Shown in pieces: positions 1-7,255 of a stretch of DNA of 24,885 bases; positions within the stretch are counted from its first letter, which is position 1, and the number at the start of each line of letters is the position of its first letter. Position numbers and translations under genes: made by a program. The notes beneath the pieces are model-generated. The model searched no databases, was not told the DNA's origin, and saw only the letters and a list, made by a program, of their open reading frames with translations. The DNA lies in assembly GCA_964518335.1 (NCBI GenBank), contig CAZFDT010000073.1:1-24885 (forward strand), given 5' to 3'. This DNA comes from CAZFDT01 sp964518335 (GTDB lineage Bacteria; Planctomycetota; Phycisphaerae; Phycisphaerales; Phycisphaeraceae).

Positions 1-45
1 GTTAGGGACACTTCTATCGAGACCTAGGAGGTCAGTTCTATCGAG
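1..45. repeat. Paired direct repeat flanking an inverted repeat, possible insertion-sequence end
   Basis: TTCTATCGAG occurs at 12-21 and again at 36-45. Between them GACCT (21-25) and AGGTC (29-33) form an inverted repeat around AGG. The layout resembles the repeated transposase-binding sites found at the ends of some insertion sequences, with GTTAGGGACAC as a possible outer part. No transposase is present, because the window edge cuts the region. The mobile-element reading is inference; the repeats themselves are plain in the sequence. Positions 46-174 up to the next gene show nothing recognisable. Confidence 0.4.
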
Positions 46-174
46 CTACAACAACCAGTTGCCCATGCGCGATGGCCAAGCCCGCATCGCGCGATACCTT
101 CAGGGATTGCGGCGACGCGGGCAAGGATGCCGGTGCGTCCGCCAGGCGAGCGCTGCAGTGAACATGCCGCGCGG

Positions 175-1593
175 TCAGGGCACATTGCCAGGCGGGGGAT
201 CGCCGTTGCCGTCCGCGGGGTCGGGCTCAGGTTCGGTCGGCGGCGGGGAAGGCTCGATACGCCAGGCCAGCGCATACTCCCAGGCCATGGGAATGGCGTC
301 GGCGCGGCGGACGTCGATGCGGTAGCGGCCGGGCTCGAGATCGGTCGCATACACGTGCTCGACGTTGTCAACGCGGCTGAGAGACACGGCGACCACATGG
401 TCCTTGCCGGCATCGTCGGTGCGGTATAGGCGCAGGTCAAAGTTGGCCAGCGAAGGACGGTCGATCCAGAGACGGGCGCGCGTGATGGGGTCTTCGATGC
501 TGCGGCCGTCGATGCGGCGGTTCCAGACAAGCACGATGGACCACTGAGCCATGGGTTGATCGAGGACGATGCGGTAGGACTCGGCGTTGGCATCGCCGGG
601 TTCGAGGCTGCGCAGGTCCCAACCGTAGCGGTTTCGCAGCAGCGGCGGTGCGTTGAGGCCGGCAACGAGAATGGCGTGGCTCTTGTCGAAGTCCAGCACG
701 CCCGCGCCCAGGTGCTCGTCAAGCGGCTTATCCGGCGCAGGTGACCAGACGCGGGGCTTGGCGGCGCCGGCCATGAGAACAGCCTTGATGGTCGTGCTGC
801 GGCGTGCTCGCGGGGCATCGTCGGCCATTCCGTCGGCAGTCTCCAACAGCCGCGCCGCGGCGGCGCTGACGACCGGCGTGGAAAAGCTGGTGAGGTTCTT
901 GGCGGCCACAAGGTCAGGCTTGCAGCGGCCCGGACCCTCGAAGACGGTGTACCCGCCGCTGCTGTTGCCCCCTGCCGCACCCACGGCAATCACGTTGTAG
1001 GCACTGGCCAGCAGCACCGGAACCGGCGTGGTGCGGCCGTTGTTCACACCCACGCACATGATGACGTTCTGTCGGTCGATGAGATCATCGACGCGACGAA
1101 GGATCTGCTTGCCCAGCGGGGGCTCGCCGCCGATCCAACTGTGGTTGAAGACGCGGATGTCGTGGGGGACGAACGGCGGCTCGTGGGTGCCGGTGCGCAA
1201 GCAACCCTGCTGGAGGAAGTGATCTGTGGGGAAGCAGTACACATCGCGGATGCCTGACGCCAGGCCGGAGCGGCCGTAGATCACCTTGGCAGTGCTGGTG
1301 GCGTGGCCGTTGTACTTGCTGCGGCCGGCGGTCTCGTGGAGCCGCACGTAATCGAGATGCGCATCCTGGCGATTGGGCAGGTAGTCGCCGGGCTGGCCCT
1401 CGACGTGGGCGGCGACGACGTTGCGTCCGATGGGCTTGCCCGCCGGCGCCGCCTCGGCGCGGAGCGGCAGATCCAGCGGCACCAGCCACGCACGAACGCC
1501 GCCCCACGCCCCGGCCGCCATCAGCAGCACCAGCGCCGCGCGGCGTGCCGGCTGTCGTCGCCATGCATTCACAAGCGTCTTCGCACCGCCCAA
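175..1593 (-). CDS. Divergent S8 (subtilisin-like) serine peptidase, membrane anchored
   Basis: This is a subtilase-fold protein of about 472 residues. A basic N-terminus is followed by one hydrophobic segment (about residues 20-37), so it is probably exported and anchored. The His motif is NGHATSTAKV (catalytic His about residue 97). The oxyanion Asn lies in CVGVNNG (about 184-185). The Ser motif is TSFSTPVVSAAAA (Ser about 236), preceded by KPDLVAAKN. Where subtilases carry the catalytic Asp in a V-x-D-T-G strand, this protein has VVAAHVEG, with Glu at about residue 65. After the peptidase domain come beta-rich sequence and a Pro/Glu/Asp-rich tail. The start is uncertain: TTG at 1593 has GGAG seven bases upstream, but the frame is open to a TTG at 1635. 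Substrate unknown. The family call is firm; activity is less sure because of the Asp-to-Glu change. Confidence 0.8.
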   Translation of the reverse strand: MGGAKTLVNAWRRQPARRAALVLLMAAGAWGGVRAWLVPLDLPLRAEAAPAGKPIGRNVVAAHVEGQPGDYLPNRQDAHLDYVRLHETAGRSKYNGHATSTAKVIYGRSGLASGIRDVYCFPTDHFLQQGCLRTGTHEPPFVPHDIRVFNHSWIGGEPPLGKQILRRVDDLIDRQNVIMCVGVNNGRTTPVPVLLASAYNVIAVGAAGGNSSGGYTVFEGPGRCKPDLVAAKNLTSFSTPVVSAAAARLLETADGMADDAPRARRSTTIKAVLMAGAAKPRVWSPAPDKPLDEHLGAGVLDFDKSHAILVAGLNAPPLLRNRYGWDLRSLEPGDANAESYRIVLDQPMAQWSIVLVWNRRIDGRSIEDPITRARLWIDRPSLANFDLRLYRTDDAGKDHVVAVSLSRVDNVEHVYATDLEPGRYRIDVRRADAIPMAWEYALAWRIEPSPPPTEPEPDPADGNGDPPPGNVP

Positions 1594-1694
1594 CAGACTT
1601 CTCCGTTCGCGCCGCCCCGCTGCCCGAGGCCGCAACTTCCCACCGCCCCGCTGGTATCGGCTCCCGCCCCATCCGCCTGCAAAAAGGCCGCCAA

Positions 1695-1768
1695 TACACG
1701 CGACAGGACTCGAACCTGTAACCTGCTGATCCGAAGTCAGCTGCTCTATCCAATTGAGCTACGCGTGC
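1695..1768 (-). tRNA. tRNA-Arg (anticodon UCG)
   Basis: The reverse complement folds as a complete 74-nt cloverleaf. The acceptor stem is GCACGCG/CGCGTGT with one G-U pair, the D stem GCTC/GAGC, the anticodon stem GCTGA/TCAGC with loop CTTCGGA, the variable loop has five bases, and the T arm is ACAGG-TTCGAAT-CCTGT. The anticodon TCG reads the Arg codon CGA. The discriminator is A. The 3' CCA is not encoded (the next bases are TTGG). Confidence 0.95.
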
Positions 1769-1778
1769 GCGTGTGAGG

Positions 1779-1784
1779 ATTGTA
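1779..1784 (-). promoter_or_regulatory. Candidate -10 box for tRNA-Arg
   Basis: TACAAT on the minus strand lies 10 nt before the mature 5' end of the tRNA. It differs from TATAAT at one position. No convincing -35 is seen. The surrounding 13-mer TTCGCTACAATCC recurs on the plus strand at 4130-4142. Confidence 0.4.
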
Positions 1785-2002
1785 GCGAATGGCGCGAGGC
1801 GGGCGGCGGGCAGGCGCGAAAGTGGGCTCGATCGTCCCGCACGGCCGTGGATATCGCCATGGATTTTCCGTGGTCGGGGACCGAATATGCTTGTCTGAGC
1901 GTGGTCGGGTGCGTATCGTAGAAGTGCAGGGATGACCATATCAGGCCTGCACGTCTTGGACGGATTTGTGGGTTGCGACTCTCTACCAGATTGGGGGTAG
2001 TC

Positions 2003-2260
2003 ATGAAGATTCAGTGCCCAGGCTGTGCCAAGTCTCTGGAAGTACCCGATGGATGCGTCGGTCGCCGCGCCCGCTGCGCCTACTGCAGTCACAAGTTCGT
2101 CATCGCCGACCCCAAGGCGATGATGGACGAGACGATCGCAAGCTGGATGCTCGAGGACGCCTCGCACGTGCAGGAGCTCAAGCGTAAGACGCAATCGCTG
2201 ATCGAGCAGCAGTTGGTAACGCGGCCGGTGTCGCCGGCGCGTCCGGCTGCGACGGCGTGA
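2003..2260 (+). CDS. Small zinc-ribbon protein
   Basis: This is an 85-residue protein with two CxxC pairs near the N-terminus (Cys5/Cys8 and Cys25/Cys28) in the pattern CPGCAKSLEVPDG...CAYCSHKF. That is a classic treble-clef or zinc-ribbon arrangement that should bind one zinc ion. The rest is short, helical-looking and charged (about residues 38-75), with an Ala/Pro-rich end. The ATG at 2003 was chosen because GGGGGTAG lies just upstream and the Cys knuckle starts at residue 5; the frame is open to 1973. Many planctomycete proteins begin with such a ribbon, but here it stands almost alone. No specific function can be assigned; a role in nucleic-acid or protein binding is inference. Confidence 0.75.
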   Translation: MKIQCPGCAKSLEVPDGCVGRRARCAYCSHKFVIADPKAMMDETIASWMLEDASHVQELKRKTQSLIEQQLVTRPVSPARPAATA

Positions 2261-2285
2261 CGGCCGGGCACGGTCTGCGCGCAGC

Positions 2286-3083
2286 CTACCAGTGGTGAAT
2301 GCGAATGATGGTGGCGGCGGCCTGTCCGGGCATCGGGCCATGTCGCAAGGTGTACATGGGGATGTGGGGCGAGCAGAACATCCGCAGGGGGATGGTGGTT
2401 TCGCCGATGCCGCGCGAGACGGCGGCGAGGCTGTGGCGGTGACGCAGAATGCCGCTGGATAAATGAAGCGGCAGGTCGGTGTTGTTTCGCAGGGCGCGGC
2501 CCGTCGGGAGGCGGATCTGACCGCCGTGGGTGTGTCCGGCCAGGAGCAGCGGGACATTCAGATCAGCCAGAGCGGGAAAGGCACTGGGCGTGTGACACAG
2601 CGCAAGGCGGAATACGTGAGGAGAGGACTGCGCCGCCGCCGCCATTGCACGGGCCATGGCAACCGTGTCCCCGGGCCAGCCCAGCCCCAGTACCTGGATT
2701 GCCGCAGCGTCGATGGCGTGGACATCATTCTGCAGCCAGGTCACCGGCAGGGCGACCGCCTCGGCGATGAACTCAGGGCTGTCGTGGTTGCCGAAGACGC
2801 CGACGCAGCCCCATCGGGGACGGACGCGCTCGACGATGCGGCGTAGGCCGTCGATCGCGGCGGGCTCGTCGCCGGGGCGGGTCATGTAGTCGCCGGTAAG
2901 CACGAGCAGGTCCAGCCGCAGGGCGGTGAGTTGGACGGCAATACGGTCCATGAGGCGGGTTCTGGGCCTGCGACGACGGATGTGCAGGTCCGATAGATGG
3001 GCGACGCGTGCCCCGCTGGCCTGCGGCGGCAGGCCGGGCATCGTCAGGTCCACCCCCTGCACCAGACCGTAAGCCATAGGCAT
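2286..3083 (-). CDS. Calcineurin-like metallophosphoesterase (YkuE/YaeI/LpxG-like)
   Basis: The 265-residue protein carries all the metal-binding motifs of the family in order: SDLH (Asp32, His34), TGDY (Asp65), GNHD (Asn99, His100), CHTP (His164) and AGHTHGGQ (His184, His186). These bind two metal ions and hydrolyse phosphoester or pyrophosphate bonds. AGHTHGGQIRLP and GVFGNHD are typical of the subgroup with YaeI, YkuE and the lipid A enzyme LpxG. Most relatives have an N-terminal membrane helix. This one lacks a clear helix, so it may be cytoplasmic or peripheral. AAAGGA stands eight bases before the ATG. It is divergent from the HTH gene at 3193. The substrate cannot be told from sequence; a UDP-diacylglucosamine or nucleotide substrate is possible. 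Confidence 0.88.
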   Translation of the reverse strand: MPMAYGLVQGVDLTMPGLPPQASGARVAHLSDLHIRRRRPRTRLMDRIAVQLTALRLDLLVLTGDYMTRPGDEPAAIDGLRRIVERVRPRWGCVGVFGNHDSPEFIAEAVALPVTWLQNDVHAIDAAAIQVLGLGWPGDTVAMARAMAAAAQSSPHVFRLALCHTPSAFPALADLNVPLLLAGHTHGGQIRLPTGRALRNNTDLPLHLSSGILRHRHSLAAVSRGIGETTIPLRMFCSPHIPMYTLRHGPMPGQAAATIIRIHHW

Positions 3084-3094
3084 CCTGTGCGTCC

Positions 3095-3123
3095 TTTACA
3101 GAAACCCCCGCCAATCCTAAACT
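3095..3123 (+). promoter_or_regulatory. Sigma-70-type promoter for the HTH/membrane gene
   Basis: TTTACA (3095-3100) and TAAACT (3118-3123) are separated by exactly 17 bases. They match the -35 consensus at five of six positions and the -10 at four of six. Transcription would start near 3130, leaving a leader of about 60 nt before the ATG at 3193. Confidence 0.6.
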
Positions 3124-3192
3124 AAGGATGTCGGTCGTGCAGGTGTGTCGTCGCGCTGCGGGCCGGCATCAACGCTCTGGTGGAGAGCCGCA

Positions 3193-4116
3193 ATGGCCAA
3201 GATGTTCTACACGCTTGAGGAGGCGGCGGAGAGACTGGGCGTCAGCGAGGATCAGCTCAAGAACATGGCTGCCAGCGGTCGGCTGCAGCAGTTCCGCGAC
3301 CGCGACAAGCTGATGTTCAAGCGCGACCAGGTCGATGCGCTGGCGGCCAGCGCGGGGACGGCTGCGGATGAATCGGGCACGCCGATTCCGCTGCAGGACT
3401 CCAAGGCCGACACGGACGCCATCGACCTCAAGGCCGACAGCGGCGCCGCCACGTCACTGGGCACAGCCATGCCCGACAGCACGGCCGGCATGCCCCGCCG
3501 CGAGGACCCTCGCCAAGCCACAGGCATCAGCGTCTTTGACGCCGGCGAAGTTGAGCCAGTCGATCCCTCCGCCAAGACCGTCGTCACCAGCCCACAGATC
3601 GAGGACGAGGAACTCGTGCTCGACAGCGTCGGCAGCGGCTCGGGCCTGCTCGACCTGACGCGCGAGAGCGACGACACCAGCCTCGGCGCCGAACTGCTCG
3701 ATGAGATCTATCCCGGCGGCGGCGAAGCCTCCGACCAGAAAATGGAATCGGCCGTCGGCTCGTCGGGCGTGTTCGACGGCGCCATCGCGGTCGAGAGCGG
3801 GCCCAGCGGGTTGGAGAACCTGCAGACCGCCAGCGAAGTCGTCCCCACCGGCGGCGTGGCCACCTACGCCTCTGCCGTCGAAGCCTACGACCCCGCGGGC
3901 AGCGGCATGGGCATCGGCATGCTCCTGGGCGCCATGGCCTCGCTGGTCATCGTCCTGATCGTCGCCATCTCCGCCGTGACCAACGCTCCCAGCCAGCTCA
4001 CTGCAGCCATGACCGCCAAGGACAACACGCTCATCCTCTGGTGTGCCGGCCTGCTCGTGGGCAGCCTCATCATGGGCGCGATCGGGTTCTTTGTCGGCAA
4101 GTCGCGCGAGGCATAA
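3193..4116 (+). CDS. Excisionase-type HTH domain protein with two C-terminal membrane helices
   Basis: This is a 307-residue protein. Residues 1-52 form a MerR/excisionase-like helix-turn-helix (YTLEEAAERLGVSEDQL, then RLQQFRDRDKLMFKRDQVDAL). About residues 53-235 are acidic, rich in Asp, Glu, Ser, Gly and Thr, and look disordered. Two hydrophobic helices follow (about 240-262 and 279-301), ending in a short basic tail. The ATG at 3193 has GGAGAG about eight bases upstream and puts the HTH at the very N-terminus. In other proteins this HTH type binds DNA. Here it may be a membrane-tethered DNA binder or an interaction module; that is inference. A promoter upstream and a strong terminator downstream suggest a single-gene unit. 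Confidence 0.75.
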   Translation: MAKMFYTLEEAAERLGVSEDQLKNMAASGRLQQFRDRDKLMFKRDQVDALAASAGTAADESGTPIPLQDSKADTDAIDLKADSGAATSLGTAMPDSTAGMPRREDPRQATGISVFDAGEVEPVDPSAKTVVTSPQIEDEELVLDSVGSGSGLLDLTRESDDTSLGAELLDEIYPGGGEASDQKMESAVGSSGVFDGAIAVESGPSGLENLQTASEVVPTGGVATYASAVEAYDPAGSGMGIGMLLGAMASLVIVLIVAISAVTNAPSQLTAAMTAKDNTLILWCAGLLVGSLIMGAIGFFVGKSREA

Positions 4117-4142
4117 GCCGACTGCATTCTTCGCTACAATCC

Positions 4143-4178
4143 AAGCCCGCGGACGCGTGTCCGCGGGCTTGTTTGTCT
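4143..4178 (+). terminator. Rho-independent terminator after the HTH/membrane gene
   Basis: AAGCCCGCGGAC (4143-4154) pairs perfectly with GTCCGCGGGCTT (4159-4170) around the loop GCGT. The T-rich run GTTTGTCT follows. It lies 26 bases past the stop codon. Confidence 0.85.
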
Positions 4179-4239
4179 GCAGGCCCCGCGCCTGCTAGCT
4201 TCGAGCCAACTCCTCCACCCTTCAGGACCACCCCGCCCC

Positions 4240-4983
4240 ATGCTCAGTGGTTACGCCAAGAACGAGTGGCTCACGGTCCTGGGCATCGGGACCTTGCTGA
4301 CGATCACTTTTGCCGCCATCGGGGTGTGGCTGGCGGCCATTCTCATCGTGCTGATCACGTTCGCCCTGCTCACGTTCTTCCGCGACCCCGACCGCCGGCC
4401 GCCCGTGCAGCGCGGCGTGTTTGTCTCACCCGCTGACGGCCGCGTCAGCAGCATCCACCGCGTTGAGCACTACGAGCCTTTCGACGGACCCGCCCTCTGC
4501 GTGCGCGTTTTCCTCTCCGTCCTGGACGTTCACGTGCAACGCAGCCCCTGCCACGGCGTCGTCGCCTCCGTCACTCACAAGCCCGGCCAGTATCTCAATG
4601 CCCTCAACCCTCAATCCGCCGAGGTCAACGAGTCGGTCACCATGGTGCTGGTCCATCCCATCCGGCGCAACCCGATCGCCGCGGTGCGTCAGGTCTCGGG
4701 TCTGCTGGCCCGCACCATCGTCTGCGGCGTCGAGTGCGACACGATCCTGCAGCGCGGCCAGCGCTACGGCATCATCAAACTCGGGTCCACGGCAGAGCTC
4801 TACGTCCCCGAGTCCCTGGGACCCAAGGCCGCCGTTGATCGAGGCGCCAAGGTCAAGGGCGGCGTGACCGTTCTCATCACCACGATCAACCGCGAGGAGG
4901 AGAACCCCATCCCGCCGTCGCCGTCAAGAGCTGCAGTGGACTCCGGCGCGGCCGCGGCCGACCTCACTCGACATTCGCCTTGA
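4240..4983 (+). CDS. psd: Phosphatidylserine decarboxylase proenzyme
   Basis: This enzyme decarboxylates phosphatidylserine to phosphatidylethanolamine at the inner membrane. The proenzyme cleaves itself and turns the new N-terminal Ser into a pyruvoyl cofactor. Two hydrophobic helices (about residues 13-46) are followed by the signature motifs FFRDPDR, SPADGRV (Asp66), DVHVQRSP (His98) and the cleavage motif LGSTAEL, with the cut expected between Gly182 and Ser183. At 247 residues it is the compact form common outside the enterobacteria. The C-terminal 25 residues or so are Pro/Ala-rich and not conserved-looking. No phosphatidylserine synthase gene is nearby. The last 20 bases overlap the convergent histidine phosphatase gene. 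The ribosome binding site is weak (AGGA 12 bases upstream), so the start is less sure than the function. Confidence 0.93.
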   Translation: MLSGYAKNEWLTVLGIGTLLTITFAAIGVWLAAILIVLITFALLTFFRDPDRRPPVQRGVFVSPADGRVSSIHRVEHYEPFDGPALCVRVFLSVLDVHVQRSPCHGVVASVTHKPGQYLNALNPQSAEVNESVTMVLVHPIRRNPIAAVRQVSGLLARTIVCGVECDTILQRGQRYGIIKLGSTAELYVPESLGPKAAVDRGAKVKGGVTVLITTINREEENPIPPSPSRAAVDSGAAAADLTRHSP

Positions 4984-5686
4984 TGCCACTGGGCTGGACG
5001 GGGAGGTTGGCCGCGTGCAGGTGGGAGATGTCGGCCAGACCGATGCAGCGAGGCACGGCGACACCGGGCATGCGCTCGTCGAAAAGGATCGTGGTCACGG
5101 ACGACGGCGCCAGGAAGAACCCTGTCCACATCAGAGGCAGAGGAATGGCCAGCAGGTGCGCCAGCCATGTGAGGCCGAACCCGCCGTGACAGAAGACGGC
5201 AACCCGCTCGCTATTCTCGCGCGCGACCCGGTACACGCTACCGTCGCGTACGAATCCGAGCGTGGCGAGAAAGGCGTCGGACGCGGCCTGCATGGCTTCG
5301 AACTCGCGACGATAAGCCGGATCGGTGAACGGCTCGATCGTGTGCCAGTCGTCATGCGTGGGCAGGCGCCCGTTGCCGCGAACGGTGTGGCCGTGGACGT
5401 CCCACACGCAGAAGTTCGACATGCGCCCCAGACGCGGGCAGTACTGCTGCAACTGCGGCAGATGGCCCATCTCTTTCGTCCAATCCAGCACATCGTGATC
5501 CATGCCCAGGCGATCGGCGGTGTACTGCATCGTCTTTCTCGCCCGCGTCAGCGGCGACGTGTAGATGCGGTCCAGCCCGAGGCGGGAGAAGCGATCCGCC
5601 AGCGCGGCCGCCTCCAGGTGGCCCGCCGCAGTGATGGTGTCGTTGGCGTAATCGGGATCGGCGTGACGGACAATGTAGAGTCGCAT
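4964..5686 (-). CDS. Histidine phosphatase (phosphoglycerate mutase-like) family protein
   Basis: The 240-residue protein begins MRLYIVRHAD, the RHG-type signature (RHA here) with the phospho-accepting His8. TSPLTRARKT (Arg48) is the second phosphate-binding element, and VAVFCHGGF carries the second catalytic His (His167). Enzymes of this superfamily transfer or remove phosphoryl groups through a phosphohistidine. The long insert between about residues 70 and 130 is unusual for the short forms and may shape substrate choice. The ATG at 5686 was preferred over an upstream in-frame start at 5749 because the motif normally lies at the extreme N-terminus. The gene starts 8 bases after the solute-binding protein gene and is probably co-transcribed with it. 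Substrate unknown. Confidence 0.85.
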   Translation of the reverse strand: MRLYIVRHADPDYANDTITAAGHLEAAALADRFSRLGLDRIYTSPLTRARKTMQYTADRLGMDHDVLDWTKEMGHLPQLQQYCPRLGRMSNFCVWDVHGHTVRGNGRLPTHDDWHTIEPFTDPAYRREFEAMQAASDAFLATLGFVRDGSVYRVARENSERVAVFCHGGFGLTWLAHLLAIPLPLMWTGFFLAPSSVTTILFDERMPGVAVPRCIGLADISHLHAANLPVQPSGIKANVE

Positions 5687-5694
5687 GGTGGGTT

Positions 5695-7224
5695 TCAGCG
5701 CGAAAGTTCGTGAATCTTGCGATAGTTGGCGCGAAAGTAAGCGGTCCACTGCAGCCGGCGCTCGAGTTTGCTGTCAGCATCGCCCAGCATCGTCGCCAGC
5801 GACTTGCGGAAATCGCCCAGTGTTTGCGCCACCTCGTTATAGCGCGGGTGCTCGGGCTGATCGATGATCGAGCGCCAATGCTCCGCCAACGCGTCGTCGG
5901 CCCACGCGACGGTCAATTCCGGCGGCATCGCGTCGAAAAGCGCCAGGCACTCGTCCTTCCCCGGGCCGTCGGGCATGCGGTTGATCGCCTCCCAGGCTGC
6001 GATCAGGTCGGCATGCACGTCGATCGCCATCGCATGGGCTACGGTCGCCACCTGGCTCTGAAAGCTGGGCATCGCCTTGGGGAATGGCGACGCCAGATCG
6101 TACGGATTGACGCGATCGGTCCACGTCTGCTGCTCGGACTCGGTGTAGAGATCGCGGCGGATGGGCATGCGACGAAGCTCGTTCTGCGCCGGGCCGTGCT
6201 CCTGCCCGAAGCGGCGGTTCCAGAGCTGCTGCGCCGGCCGGCTCAGGAGCCACACCACGAACTCGTTGGCCAACGGACGGTTGGGGGCGCCGATCATGAT
6301 GCTGATCGGATCGGCGTTGATCGCCGTCATGCGCGGCGGATCGACGTAGCCCACGCGGTTGCCGCCGATCGCCCCGGACTGGAACCGACCATAGAAATCG
6401 ATGCACATGCCCGCCGCTGCTTCACCTGCCGATACGTCCACCGGAACCTTGGCGGCGCTGGCGGTGAAATACCTCGCATTGGCGAAGATGCGGCGCAGCA
6501 TGGGCCAGCCCTCGTTCCAGCCCTGCCGACGCAGGATCGCGTTGTACGTGGCCGCGATCGAGCCCGAATGGCCCGGGTCTGCCAGGGCGACCCAGCCTCG
6601 ATATCGCGCGTCCTGCAGGTCGCTCCAAGTCGTCGGCTCGGGCAACTGCAGCATGGCCAGCGCGTCACGGTTATACACGATCCCAAAGCTCGACAGCACC
6701 ACCCCAACCCATCGCAGTTCCGGATGATACAGTGGCTCGCCGCCGATCACCGGGCTGGGAAACACCTCCTCCAGCAGACCCGCAGGCAACTCTGCGGGAA
6801 CCGTCGCCGACACCGTCACGTCTTTCCCGTCACGCTTGACCGTCTTTCCGGCCGCCAACAGGTTGTGCTCGTAATCGCCCCCGCCAAAAAACAGGTCGTA
6901 GCCCAACCCGTCCTGCTCCCGACCCAGCGACGCCGCTTTCTCCAGCTCGTGCAGCACCTGATTGCGCAAGTCGCTCGTCCCACCGCTGCTGCGCCAGTCG
7001 AACTCGACCCCCGGACGGCTCTGCGACATGCGCCATGCGTTGAACGCACGCTCCACCTCGTAGCGAATCTGCTCGTTGTGCGGCGTGATAATCACCAGCC
7101 GCTCGACAGGTCCGTCGTCGCGACGCGCCGCCCGCACATCATCGCGCGGCCGCATCACAAACGGCACGCCGACCACCAGCACCAGCAGCCCCACGACGAC
7201 GATCTTGGTCCAGCGATCGTTCAT
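5695..7224 (-). CDS. ABC-type extracellular solute-binding protein, membrane anchored
   Basis: The protein has 509 residues. An uncleaved-looking hydrophobic helix (about residues 8-25, no lipobox) anchors it, with the rest outside the membrane. The fold is that of iron or spermidine/thiosulfate binding proteins: VERLVIITPHNEQIRYEVERAF at the start of the domain, DLFFGGGDYEH, SSFGIVYNRD, TTWSDLQDARYRGWVALADP and SGSIAATYNAI. The family normally has 330-370 residues. Here about 130 extra helical residues follow the binding domain. No ABC permease or ATPase gene is nearby, so its partners must be elsewhere, or it serves as a sensor. It heads a two-gene unit with the histidine phosphatase. A TATCCT box seven bases before the ATG suggests a leaderless mRNA. 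The ligand cannot be named. Confidence 0.82.
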   Translation of the reverse strand: MNDRWTKIVVVGLLVLVVGVPFVMRPRDDVRAARRDDGPVERLVIITPHNEQIRYEVERAFNAWRMSQSRPGVEFDWRSSGGTSDLRNQVLHELEKAASLGREQDGLGYDLFFGGGDYEHNLLAAGKTVKRDGKDVTVSATVPAELPAGLLEEVFPSPVIGGEPLYHPELRWVGVVLSSFGIVYNRDALAMLQLPEPTTWSDLQDARYRGWVALADPGHSGSIAATYNAILRRQGWNEGWPMLRRIFANARYFTASAAKVPVDVSAGEAAAGMCIDFYGRFQSGAIGGNRVGYVDPPRMTAINADPISIMIGAPNRPLANEFVVWLLSRPAQQLWNRRFGQEHGPAQNELRRMPIRRDLYTESEQQTWTDRVNPYDLASPFPKAMPSFQSQVATVAHAMAIDVHADLIAAWEAINRMPDGPGKDECLALFDAMPPELTVAWADDALAEHWRSIIDQPEHPRYNEVAQTLGDFRKSLATMLGDADSKLERRLQWTAYFRANYRKIHELSR

Positions 7225-7231
7225 GACCTAA

Positions 7232-7237
7232 AGGATA
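7232..7237 (-). promoter_or_regulatory. Candidate -10 box giving a leaderless mRNA (solute-binding protein)
   Basis: TATCCT on the minus strand ends seven bases before the ATG. Transcription would start at or next to the start codon. A weak -35 (CTGACG) lies 16 bases further upstream. Confidence 0.45.
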
Positions 7238-7255
7238 CCATCCCTTCACGACCCG

